DNA of 64,000 nucleotides, taken from assembly GCF_036884655.1 (NCBI RefSeq), contig NC_088345.1, forward strand, positions 34,148,501 through 34,212,500, read 5' to 3'. Under the pieces are notes generated by a model. That model did no database searches and was not told where the DNA came from. It saw nothing but the letters and a program-made list of their open reading frames with translations. The DNA is from Musa acuminata AAA Group. Lineage: Eukaryota; Streptophyta; Magnoliopsida; Zingiberales; Musaceae. Of this stretch, positions 1-10,020 are shown in pieces. Each line of letters starts with the position of its first letter. Positions within the stretch are counted from its first letter, which is position 1. A program made the position numbers and the translations under genes.

Positions 1-340
1 TGATTTGCAAAGGGGTTATGTTGGCATTGCGATGAGCCGTGGAGCCATGAGCATCGTTATAAAAAAGGGAGACTTCTTGTGATTGAACCAGTAGAAAAAG
101 AGGTCATTGAACATCTAGAAGAGAGCCTTGAACATAAAGAAGAAGATGCAGAAGAAGAGCCACAACCGACCGACTTTATGGTACACGCGCACTAGCCGGC
201 TACTCAAACCCGCAAACGATAAAAGTTGTAGGCCTTCTCAAACAACAACCGATCACTATTCTCATCGACAAAGGCAGCACTAATAACTTCATAAATAATA
301 GGGTTGCTACTCGGATGATGCTCCACTATTCGGACCCTTT
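1..340 (+). pseudogene. Ty3/gypsy Gag C-terminus and protease fragment
   Basis: Reading from about base 22, the translation begins with a CCHC-like zinc knuckle (CWHC, then WSHEH). The last Cys is replaced by Tyr. A Glu-rich linker and the phrase PQPTDF follow. A one- or two-base shift near 190 is needed to continue into ALAGYSNPQT and then ILIDKGSTNNF, the active-site region of a gypsy-type aspartic protease. The catalytic Asp-Thr/Ser-Gly reads Asp-Lys-Gly, so the enzyme would be dead. The fragment is cut on the left by the window edge and stops near 340, where an LTR begins. It once processed and packaged a gypsy element. The lineage is uncertain; it looks chromovirus-like. Confidence 0.75.
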
Positions 341-344
341 TTCT

Positions 345-732
345 AAGCTTTTGAATAATATTTATTGAGTCTGTTTAGTCCAGTTGTTTATTGAGTCTGT
401 TTAGTTCAGTTAGAGTCGGGTAGATATTTATTTAATATTTATTTATTATTAAGAGTCCAAGTCTTGGTGGACTCTAGGTGGAACTCTATAAAGAGTGATG
501 TAACCCTTTCTTTAAATCAATCAATCAATCAATCAATGAAATATTATTCCACTCTGTAGACAAACCCTCAAAGGCCGATCCCCTCGAAGTGATCAAGGAG
601 GGTCGATCCCCTCAAAGTGATCAAGAAGGGCTAATCCCGTCGAAGCAATCAAGGAGGCCGATCTCCTCGAAGCGATCATTATCATTTCCATTTCTCCCCT
701 TTCTTCCACGATAAGACCGTAGGGTCTTATCA
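345..732 (+). repeat. LTR of a retroelement, plus orientation
   Basis: The right edge is clear: the sequence ends in CA at 732 and a tRNA-iMet primer site follows two bases later. The left edge is approximate. Inside are a TATA box (TATAAAG at 487-493), an ATCA tetranucleotide run at about 517-537, and about four copies of a 27-28-bp unit (gatcccctcgaagtgatcaa) at 572-680. The last 22 bases (710-731) form a hairpin with perfect 9-bp arms GATAAGACC/GGTCTTATC around gtag. A degenerate second copy of this end plus primer site lies at 750-788. Confidence 0.6.
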
Positions 733-734
733 AT

Positions 735-746
735 TGGTATCAGAGC
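735..746 (+). other. Primer binding site, tRNA-iMet type
   Basis: TGGTATCAGAGC, the usual complement of the 3' end of plant initiator tRNA-Met, lies two bases after an LTR end. It would prime minus-strand DNA synthesis of this element. Confidence 0.8.
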
Positions 747-1760
747 GACGATAAGACTTTAGGGTCTTACCATTTAGTATTAGAGCGGCAATCCTTAGCG
801 TTCTCGCTGTAGTGTTTTTGTAGCTATCAAAAAAAAAAAATTGTGTGAGGAAGGTTGAAACCGGTTGCCACGAACGCCGATCCTTCTCAACCGAGAAGGA
901 ACCTCTCTACGTCTTGGTCAGCGACCATCGTTGCCCCTTCCCCACCACCGTCACTACTGCCCAGCTAGTAGCCGCCACCACCGTCGCTGCCCCCTTGCTG
1001 CAGTTATCTTCATCTTTGGAAAAAGAAGAAGAAGAAGAAGAAGAAGAAGTCGCAACCATCCTTGCTTCCCCTACCGAACCCCTGCTTCCGGCTAGCCCAC
1101 CCATTGTCACTACTTCCCGGCCGATGGACCACCACCGCCGCTGCCCCCCCCCCCCCTCGGCCAGTGACTTCGCCTCCTCGCTGCCCGCATCTCGCTCGAG
1201 CGAGAATGGCCACGACTGCCATTTCCTAACCAGCGGATCACCCATCCCTGCTTCTACTATCGGCAACGCTGCCCTTGCCGCACCGCCATCACTGCCTTCC
1301 CTTAGTTGTAGCTTCGGCCATGCGATCTGTTAGCATCGCTGTTTTTGTGATGCGATAATCTTGCTCGAGCGAGAAGGGCCACGGTCGCCATTTCCCGGCC
1401 AGTGGATCACCCATCGCTACTTCTACTATCAGCAACACTACCCTAGCTGCACTGCCATCGTTGCCTTCCCTTAGTTGCAGCTTCGGCAATGTGATCTGTC
1501 GGCGTCGCTATTTCTGTGATGTGATAGAAACAGAGCAGCCGCCGGTCCCTCTACTACCGCAGGCGTCGATTGCCTCTACCGTCGCCGCTGCTTCTCGGCC
1601 ACTTCAACGCCACCCGTCTCCTTCATTGCCATGCCACCACCACTGCCAGCCACCGTGCGACGACTACCGCACACCTCCCAACTGCCGATCCTCCTTGCTC
1701 TGCATCCGTGACACCGATTGCCCATCTAGTCGAAAGGGGCCCCTACCTCCCCTGCTTTCT
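747..1760 (+). other. GC-rich retroelement leader, no convincing gene
   Basis: This stretch holds an A-run at 830-840, a GAA run near 1024-1049, a C-run near 1144-1157, and a direct duplication of about 169 bp (about 1194-1357 and 1364-1530). An open frame at 845-1333 encodes only Pro/Ser/Ala-rich low-complexity sequence, and other frames and the opposite strand are open too. I therefore read it as untranslated leader or degraded gag of the element whose LTR ends at 732. It is cut at 1760 by another LTR. Confidence 0.45.
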
Positions 1761-2206
1761 GTCACGGACAAACATCTAAACAGGATGTTTGATGTAATGC
1801 TTATGTATGTCCATGTCTTTTGGTATATTCATGCTTTGCATAGCATGTAGAGGGACGACTGAAGGCTTAATACTCCCATTTTAGTTGGGTTTGGTGGCCG
1901 CTTTAGGCTTGTAAATAAAGGTTGTGTCATGTGGACACTTGTGAGATATTTTTGATCTGTAATGGACTATTTTGACCCTTTGTTGTGCAACTGTTCAGAG
2001 CTTGTAATGTCTGTTTGTAATTTGCATTGTCTATGAAGTGTTTTCGAAAATGTTTGCTTGTAGATCTCGAATGAGGCATTTTCTCTAACCCGTTCTCTCT
2101 TTTGTGGGTCTTAAGGGACAATGGGAGACTTCGGGGAGGCTGGCCTTTATGGACAGACACGCAAGGATGCCGCACGACTTAGGCAAAATCAGCTAAGTCT
2201 GTGACA
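1761..2206 (+). repeat. 5' LTR of the LARD-like element
   Basis: 446 bp, starting TGTCAC and ending GTGACA, a 6-bp terminal inverted repeat. It matches 14408-14809 over about 400 bp with scattered substitutions and small indels. Confidence 0.85.
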
Positions 2207-2208
2207 AA

Positions 2209-2220
2209 TGGTATCAGAGT
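2209..2220 (+). other. Primer binding site of the LARD-like element
   Basis: TGGTATCAGAGT, two bases after the LTR end. It differs from the canonical initiator-Met complement only at the last base. Confidence 0.8.
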
Positions 2221-2989
2221 GGGATAAGCACTCATAGAAACACTTAACGTGCAAACGTGGGGGACCTAGCAGGGCTGCATTGAGGGCAGTCAGCACACGC
2301 GTGACCGTTTGGAGGAAAATGGGTATGGAGATGTAGGGAAAAGGAGTCACTCGGAGGAGCGAGCATCTGAGATTGGCATTTAGAGGAATGGCCAACCCTT
2401 TGTGCAAGAGGCACCACGAGAACAAGCAAGCTTGGAAGAATGTGGAGCGCACAAAGATTGGGATGGCTGAGTTCAAGCTACGACTTGATTTGACAACTAC
2501 ACTTGATGGTGCTAAAGGCAAGCGAGGCACTTGGTAAAGGATGAGACCATGCAAGGTGGAATGAGTTGCTCAACGACCGAAAGAGTTGTGCAAAGCTCAC
2601 AGAGATGAGGGGAATTACTAACTCAAAGAATTTGGTACTCATGCATGGGATTGTATGTGGACGATGGAATGTTCGCGGCCATCCTAAGGCGACCGAAATT
2701 CGGTGCCATGGAGCATTGAAACTTTCTCTTTAGCATATGAAGGATACGTCCGTAGGAGGCTAAACTATGCAGCAAGTTCAGCATATTGCTAGGCCTTGAG
2801 TTGTATAGTGGGGGCTGTAATGACATGGAGTCGTAATCTAGCAAGTGCATTTGCAGGAGGCAGAATAATGCACAGTTTGTTCAGCAAATTGGAGTAGTCC
2901 GAAGGGGATGGTGGTCTCCGAAATGAAGAGAGATGTTGCTCCAATGTGATAGATATCCAGGAGGGATAAGACCCGACTCTCTAGAGGGA
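2221..2989 (+). other. Left internal part of the LARD-like element
   Basis: Purine-rich sequence with no frame longer than about 120 codons and no recognisable retroelement motif. The Angela element is inserted at its right edge, leaving gaatc at 2990-2994. Confidence 0.6.
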
Positions 2990-2994
2990 GAATC

Positions 2995-4491
2995 TGTTGG
3001 GAAATCATAGGGGGGGGCGACATCATATGCGCAGCGGAAGAACAAGAAAACAAAATTCCCCGATTCCCAAAAAGGTGTTCATCGTCGTGCGAAGATTGGT
3101 GCGCAAAAATCCGCAAAACATAAAACTGCGTATATTGATTGTGTTACCTAGGGAGATCGTATATCCCTGTTTCCTTGCAGATCCTTAGGAGAGGGTGAAG
3201 GAGGTCAAGCGTCCTCCTCTCTAGCGGTGATCCACACAGCAGGGTTGCGACGACGCTCCTCAAAACTCCAGGCCTACTCTGAGGGGGAGAGGGAGAGGAG
3301 AATAGGAAGGGCAAGCAAAGACTCTAGCCTATGAGGCTGTGAATCCCTCCTATTTATAGAGATCCCATGTCAAAACCCTAATGGGTCCTTTCCCTAGTGG
3401 GTATTGGATCTGCATCCAATAAGACAAGGGCTCCGTCGGATATCTCATATCCGAACCTCTACTCATCGCAATGCCTACCATATGTGTGTGACCCTCTAGG
3501 CCCAATATCGAGCTGGCCGTGAGTCATACCTGTCAGAACTCCTTCTAACTCAGTGAATTATTATCTCTGTAATAATTCACTCGACTCATCGACTACGGAA
3601 GTACTAGGCCACTACGCCGTAGTCCCCAGACGATACAGGGGAATCCAATCCATTGGACCTGTCTGTCCTCAGTTACCATGTACCTATAGTCCCTCATCCA
3701 TCTAATATCCCAGAGACCGTATATCGAGCATGGTGCTGTCAGACCCATACGGTTTCTACTCGAGTCTCGCTCTAATCGGATTCTCCCGGAGAACTCTTTC
3801 TCTCTCAACCCGAATGACCCTGGCCAGGGATTTGTCTGAGCAAGAACACATGGGATATTCCTCTCATGATACCGAGAGTGGATGATCCTCTATCGACACT
3901 CAATAGCCCTCGTAAGGTCGACTACCACTCCCAATGACCAGCTGTACTAGATCTGGGAACAGCCAAACCTATAAGTCTGGTATCAAAGAGTGGAGCACTC
4001 ATACAGGACATCCTTGGTGTCTCAAGTCTAAGAACCAGATACACCACTAGGACTACGGAATCGTTGTCTGACAATAAGGCATCATCAACCATCCAGCATT
4101 CCGTAAGCGGATCAATCAGTGAACTCATTCTCCAATGAGCACCTGTACTGTATCCCTAGTGTCCCTACACGAGCAGCTATGAGACCAGCTGCATCCATCA
4201 TATGGACGGGTATACAGCACACCAGTCTATCCGGTTATCACGATGTCCCTCTCGAGTAACCTATGACCGGGATTATTTAGGATATGTGTTTAAAGGTGAA
4301 TCGATCTCATTATCGTGATCTCATCACGATCCGATTCCCATTGCATAAATCCAAGGACATCACAATATATATGCCTTTATGCAATAGTTATAAAGTGATA
4401 TACGCCAAAATATAATAAGCAAAAAGATTCTGTATCAAGTCACACGTGCCATCACTCACGTGATTGGCTTGCTGGGCACTTATGACTAGCA
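2995..4491 (-). repeat. 3' LTR of the Angela element
   Basis: Starts tgttggg and ends actagca on the plus strand. It is nearly identical to 10021-11517. I noticed t/c at 3170 against 10196, and a t/c difference in the ttgcataaat/ttgcacaaat stretch near 4345. A TATA-like tatttata (minus-strand TATAAATA) lies at 3351-3358. Confidence 0.95.
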
Positions 4492-4502
4492 ATCTCCCAC
4501 TT
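4492..4502 (-). other. Polypurine tract of the Angela element
   Basis: On the minus strand AAGTGGGAGAT lies directly before the 3' LTR. It would prime plus-strand DNA synthesis. The polyprotein stop codon (4506-4508) lies just upstream. Confidence 0.8.
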
Positions 4503-4505
4503 GAC

Positions 4506-6312
4506 CTAAAGCCAATCACCTATGTGTCTGATCCCCATCAGACCCCTGTGACGCTCAAAGACAATCTGAGACAATGGCTTTGTTAGTGGATCTGCAATGT
4601 TATCTTCGGATGGAACTCTTTCCACTGCTACATCTCCTCGGGTCACGATCTCTCTTATAAGCTAGAACCTCCTCAGAACACTTCTGATGAGACCCGGGTT
4701 CCCTTATTTGAGTAATCACCCCATAGTTGTCGCAATATAAGGAAGTCGACTTGTCGCTATCTGTATCGACTCCCAAATCTGTGATGAACTTCTTCACCCA
4801 GACTCCTTCCTTTGCTGCATCTGATGCAGCAATGTACTCCGCCTCTGTGGTCGAGTCAGCAGTGGTATCTTGCTTGGAACTCTTCCAGCACACTGCTCCT
4901 CCATTCAAGGTGTACACATATCCTGAATTCGACTTGCTATCATCGACATCAGACTGAAAACTTGAGTCAGTGTAGCCTTCAACCTTAAGGCTATTACCTC
5001 CATATACTAGTAAAAGATCCTTAGTCCTTCTCAAGTACTTAAGGATACACTTTACTGCTTTCCAGTGCTCCAAGCCTGGATCCGCCTGATACCTGCTCGT
5101 GACACTCAGAGCATGCGCTATATCAGGCCTAGTACATAGCATGGCATACATGATAGACCCTATTACTGAGGCATAAGGTATCATATCCATGTTCGCCCTT
5201 TCTTCTGGAGTCTTTGGGGACATACTCGTAGAAAGCGATATCCCATGTCTCATCGGTATGAGACCTCTTTTGGAATTTTCCATGCCAAACCTTTTGACAA
5301 TAGTTTCTATGTACCTGGACTGGGACAAGCCAAGCATCCTTTTGGATCTATCTCTATAGATTCTAATCCCCAAGATATAAGATGCTTCTCCTAAGTCCTT
5401 CATGGAGAAGTGTCTAGATAACCAAGCCTTTACAGTGGATAGCATTCCTACGTCATTCTCAATGATGAGGATGTCATCCATATATAACACCAAAAAGGTG
5501 ATAGCGCTCCCACTTACCTTTCTATATACACAAGGCTCATCTTCGTTCTTAACGAAGTCATAAGATCTGATTGCCTCATCAAATCTTATGTTCCAACTTC
5601 GGGAAGCTTGCTTTAGTCCATAAATGGATCTAAGCAACCTACACACCTTATCTGGGCAGTTCTTGGACACGAATCCCTCAGGTTGCATCATATACACCTC
5701 CTCCTCGAGGTTCCCGTTGAGGAATGCGGTTTTCACATCCATCTGCCAGATCTCATAATCATAGTGTGCTGCAATAGCCAATAGAATTCTGATGGATTTT
5801 AGCATTGCTACGGGTGAGAAAGTTTCGTCGTAGTCAACACCTTGCCTTTGACGATACCCCTTAGCCACTAGCCTTGCTTTATAGGTCTCTACCTTTCCAT
5901 CTACTCCGATCTTTTTCTTAAAGATCCACTTGCAACCGATGGGTACAATACCTTCGGGCGCATCAACTAGGTTCCAAACCTTGTTGGAGTACATAGAATC
6001 CATCTCAGAATTCATGGCTTCTTGCCACTTCCCGGAGTCTATACTCATAATAGCCTCCTTGTAGGTCTGAGGATCAATATCCTCAACATCCTCTCCTCTA
6101 ATATGTCCAACATATCTCTCAGGAGGATGAGATACTCTATCAGACCTGCGTAAAGTTGAAAATTGTGTATTAGGTACCTGAACAGACTTGGGCTGTAGAG
6201 TGGTGCTTGAGCTTGGTTCTCTAACTTCGCTCAACTCTATCATTCTCCTACTGTCTGCGCCAAGAATGTGTTCCTTCTCAAGGAACACTGCTCTCTTAGC
6301 TACAAAGACCTT
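4506..6312 (-). pseudogene. Angela reverse transcriptase - RNase H region
   Basis: The reading frame runs from just after a nonsense codon (6313-6315) through a linker, then the RT domain with WIFKKK, YKARLVAKGY, DVKTAFLNG, YGLKQA and the intact catalytic YMDD (LYMDDILII). RNase H follows, with GYTDSSF, SGYVY and STTEAEY. About 40 codons before the end a frameshift after SHQK changes frame. The normal C-terminus (IADPLTKPLSQ ... GDWL) is still readable in another frame down to the stop at 4506-4508. The active-site residues I can see are preserved, consistent with recent damage. It would copy element RNA into DNA inside virus-like particles. Confidence 0.92.
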
Positions 6313-7155
6313 TTAGTCCTCGAGATGATAGAAGTAATACCCACAAGTTTCCTTGGGGTATCCCACAAATATGCATCGCTCTGTCCTTAATTCTAACTTA
6401 TCGGGGTTGTGTCTTTTAACGTGGGCTGGGCAGCCCCAAATCTTAACAACCTTAAGATCAGGCTTCTTCCCTTTCCATATCTCATATTGTGTAGACACTA
6501 CCGACTTAGTTGGAACTCTGTTCAGAAGGTAAGTTACAGTTTCTAGGGCATATCCCCAGAATGAGATGGGTAGGTCAGCGAAACTCATCATGGACCGTAC
6601 CATATCTAATAAAGTACGATTTCTCCTTTCAGAGACACCATTGAGCTGAGGTGTGTAAGGAGGTGTCCATTGGGATAATATCCCATGGTCCTTGAGGAAC
6701 TGAGTAAACTCTGTACTTAAGTACTCACCTCCTCGATCTGATCGAAGAGTTTTGATACTCTTTCCAGTCTGGTTCTCCACCTCATTCTTATACTCTCTGA
6801 ATTTCTCAAAGGCCTCGGACTTGTACTTCATTAAGTACACATATCCATACCTTGAGAAATCATCAGTAAATGTAATGAAGTAGGAGTAACCTCCAATGGC
6901 ATGAGTTGACATGGGTCCACATACATCACTATGTATGAGTTCCAACAACTCAGTGGCTCTCTCTCCAATTCCACTAAATGGAGAGTTGATCAGTTTTCCA
7001 CGAATACAAGGCTCACAAGTTACATATGACACATAGTCGAATGGATCTAGATATCCATTATTTAGTAACTTTTGAATCATTCTTTCATGGATGTGACCTA
7101 GCCCACAATGCCATAGGTATGCATTGTTCACCTCATCTCGTTTCCTCTTAGACAC
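6313..7155 (-). pseudogene. Angela integrase
   Basis: An HHCC zinc-binding segment (WHCGLGHIHE, then CEPCIRGK) is followed by the DDE core: Asp in HSDVCGP, Asp in LRSDRGGEY, Glu in NGVSERRNRT. A C-terminal region with GCPAHVKRH and IFVGYPKE follows. All catalytic residues are present. The frame ends in TAA at 6313-6315, where related sequences read Gln, so this is a single CAA-to-TAA change. RT continues in the same frame beyond it. The protein would insert the cDNA and make the 5-bp duplication seen at the element's ends. Confidence 0.92.
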
Positions 7156-7359
7156 TTACATTCATGATATGTGGAGTAGTGTCTTGCATAAACAAACCTT
7201 TATGCAATATTCCTCTCGTCAATCTCCCCTCGGCTTTGCTAGAATTTATAATAAATTGTAGATGTAATAAGCAATACTGGTATCCAATACCAATGCACTA
7301 TCACAAAAATCTGCCAATTGGAGATTGATCATGAATGTACCTGAAGCTTCACCAAGCTT
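7156..7359 (-). pseudogene. Remnant of the Angela protease, mostly deleted
   Basis: After a TAG at 7360-7362 (CAG in the ancestral Gln-Lys) the same frame reads through a short linker to LVLDTSIAYYIYN. This resembles the Copia protease active site, with Asp-Thr-Gly changed to Asp-Thr-Ser. A stop follows, and only about 45 codons separate it from the integrase start; I would expect well over 100. Most of the aspartic protease is therefore missing, so this copy could not process its own Gag-Pol. Confidence 0.75.
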
Positions 7360-8160
7360 CTATTTCGCCCTTTCTACAAGGTACTCTTTGTAGTTCCTCT
7401 TCCATTGCCCATCTTTACCATAGTGGAAGCACTGGCCTTTGTCCTTTGCTGGGTCTTTCTTAGCAACCTTTGCTTTACCTGGTTTGCCCTTGCCCTTTCC
7501 CTTCTTAAGGGACCTTTCTGCTTTCCTTTTCTTTCTGGTCTCACCAGTGTAGAGAACTGGCTTCTCTTTCTTAATAGTACTCTCTGCCTCCCTCAACATA
7601 TTGAGGAGCTCTGGGAGAGTCACCTCAAGCTTGTTCATATTAAAATTCATTATGAACTGTGAAAAGGAATCTGGTAGGGACTGAAGCACAATGTCCACAC
7701 ACAAGTTATCCTCTAGGACCATTCCTAGACCTGTGAGTTTCTCTATCCACTCAATCATCTTTTGGACATGGTTCTGAACCGGTGTCCCCTCAGTCATCCT
7801 AGCGCGGAAAAGACTCTTGGATATCTCATATCGTTGAGTCCTTCCCTGTTCCTCAAACAATTTGCGGGCATGTAGGAGAATGGATCTGGCATCCATCTTT
7901 TCATGTTGTCTCTGTAACTCTGGAGTCATAGAGCCCAACATATAGCACTGAGCAAGAGTGGAGTCATCAATGTACTTCACGTAGCGAGCGATCTCATCCT
8001 CGCTTGCCCCTTCATCGGGCGTAGGCATCACTGTATCAAGGACGTACACGATTTTCTCCGTTGTGAGAACAATTCTCAAGTTACGGAGCCAATCCGTATA
8101 ATTTGGACCAGTGAGGCGGTTGACATCAAGTATGCCACGTAAGGGATTTGAAAACGACAT
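7360..8160 (-). pseudogene. Angela Gag
   Basis: I chose the ATG at 8160 ([12 protein letters not shown]) because Copia Gag proteins of this type start there; an upstream in-frame start at 8184 is possible. The Copia Gag core is clear ([12 protein letters not shown], then LRARMTEG-like and IEKLTGLG motifs). A basic linker and a degenerate zinc knuckle [14 protein letters not shown] follow; the canonical form would be CxxC-x4-H-x4-C, so two Cys and the His are lost. The frame closes early at 7360-7362. Gag forms the particle that packages element RNA. Confidence 0.9.
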
Positions 8161-10007
8161 TTTCTGAAAATAAAGATGTAGCAAAAATGAATAACATGCA
8201 GATTTTGCAAGAAATAAACTATCAAGATATGGACTTCTATCTTAATATGCTCCCACTATTTTACTAACGAGTCACGCGACACCCTCAGCACGTGAAACGG
8301 AAGTCTCCGGCAGACTTCTAGTGGGGATCAGGATCCAATCAGCGTCTTAGTGTAACCTCGAGGGACTCGACCAATCACACTAAGCCTAAAAGGTAGACAA
8401 CTCTTGCCGATCACAACTCCTTGTGATTCCCGTCCTGTTCGGCCTCCGAATCACCATGGCCTCGAGGGACTCGACCAACCATGATGCTCGGTTAAGTCAA
8501 CACCTTCGTTACAAGATGAGTCTGATTTGATGATATACCCTCGAGGGACTCGACCAAGCATATCATGTCCTCAGGTCACCGGTGACATCTCTATGTCGTA
8601 AGCAAGATAGCGAATCGCGATATAGGTGAGTCTCGAGGGACTCGACCAACTCAACCTACACCGGGATTCGGTTCCTACTCATAACGATGGAAGGCCACGT
8701 GGGTCAATCTAATTGCCTCACGTTTACCGACTTAATATTATCGAGAGATGTTTCTATGATTTGGTCTCCTAATATGACATGTCACACATATGCATATTTA
8801 ATATATATCTACATCGCATGCAAATATATATACATATCTAGTATGTGTATAAGCAATCACACCAGATGATCATGGACCACAACCTAATATGATTAGGCCC
8901 GAGCCAGTAGGCCTAATCACTCACATCAAGATCTATGTGTGCAACGGTGCATCTCCATGCCTTGTGATCGTCCATCTCGTCCTCGTTGGTTCCGTCGACA
9001 TCTTGATGCATCTCCATACATCACGATCGTCCGTCTCGTGGGTCCCGCTATGGCTTCCACGCTCCCGCTGCGCCTCCTCTAGTGATTACAACTTAATCAT
9101 AGGCACGCAGGCCCGACAATAAACGAGAAATATAATGGAGGTTCGCAGACCTCAATAATAATAATCACAAGTACACACATCACACGGTCCATGATCATCC
9201 GTCCACTCATCATACATCACATGTATAAATAATCATCATCATGTAGGACTACTAGATAATAATAAAAATAATAATCAACTAAACCTTTTAATTAATTAAT
9301 ATTTTCTGAAATCAGGGATATATAGGGAATTTCTCAATTCCTAAGGGTATTTTCGTAATTTGGACAAAAGACAGAAACTGGAATTTCTCAAATTCCGAGG
9401 GGCAAAACTGTCTTTTGCCCAGAAAACCCTAATATCCTACTGCCCTTTGCTGCTGCCGTTGCCGCCACCCTGCCGGCGGCGGCCTGTGCGGCGAGGGGCG
9501 GGGCGCTGCCCTCGCCTGCGGGCGGCACGCCCGCTGGCCCCCGCGGGCGTCGCCGCCTCCGCGGGCAGTTCTGCCGGCGAGGCAGCGCCCGCAGGCGGTG
9601 CTGCCTCGCTGGCGGCCGCCCCTGCGGGGTTTTTGCCCGTGGGAGCAGCGGCCACAGGCGCCGCTGCCCTGCGGTGCCTCAGCCCGCGCTGCTGCCCCGC
9701 GGCGTCTCTACCCGCGGGCTCAGCGGCCACAGGCGCCTCTACCCGCGGGCTGCCAGCCCCGCCGGCAGCAAGCCTGCTGCAAGCAGGCCGCCGGCCGGCT
9801 GCTGCAGACACAGCGCTTGCGCATGCGCCGGCGCTGTGCTGCCTGGCTGCGACTGCGGCTGCCGCTGCAGGTGGCTGCAGGCATGCAGATCGAGGGCAGC
9901 AACTGTTGCTGCCCTTCCTTGCTTTTGCGTCAACGATTTTGACGTCAATATTCTTCCTAAACACAATACACGCAGTTCAAAAACCAATCATTCGCACGAA
10001 CAACCTG
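8161..10007 (-). other. Angela 5' untranslated leader
   Basis: About 1.85 kb between gag and the primer site. The part near gag has four short palindromes (8358-8645). The middle is AT-rich. A segment at about 9440-9900 is very GC-rich and open in several frames on both strands, encoding only Ala/Pro/Gly/Arg-rich sequence. I see no conserved domain and treat these frames as non-coding. Long leaders are usual in Angela elements and may hold packaging signals. Confidence 0.7.
8358..8645 (-). repeat. Four spaced copies of a 13-bp palindrome in the Angela leader
   Basis: tcgagggactcga occurs at 8358-8370, 8462-8474, 8541-8553 and 8633-8645, each followed by ccaa. Each is an inverted repeat (TCGAG/CTCGA) around GGA. 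The copies are identical although the sequence between them is not. Confidence 0.9.
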
Positions 10008-10019
10008 GCTCTGATACCA
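10008..10019 (-). other. Primer binding site of the Angela element
   Basis: The minus strand reads TGGTATCAGAGC one base inside the 5' LTR end at 10021. It is a perfect initiator-Met complement. Confidence 0.9.
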
Positions 10020-10020
10020 C

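Noticed and set aside
845..1333. 162-codon open frame rich in Pro, Ser and Glu
   Set aside because: Driven by GAA and C runs; other frames and the opposite strand are equally open; no domain; it lies in a retroelement leader.
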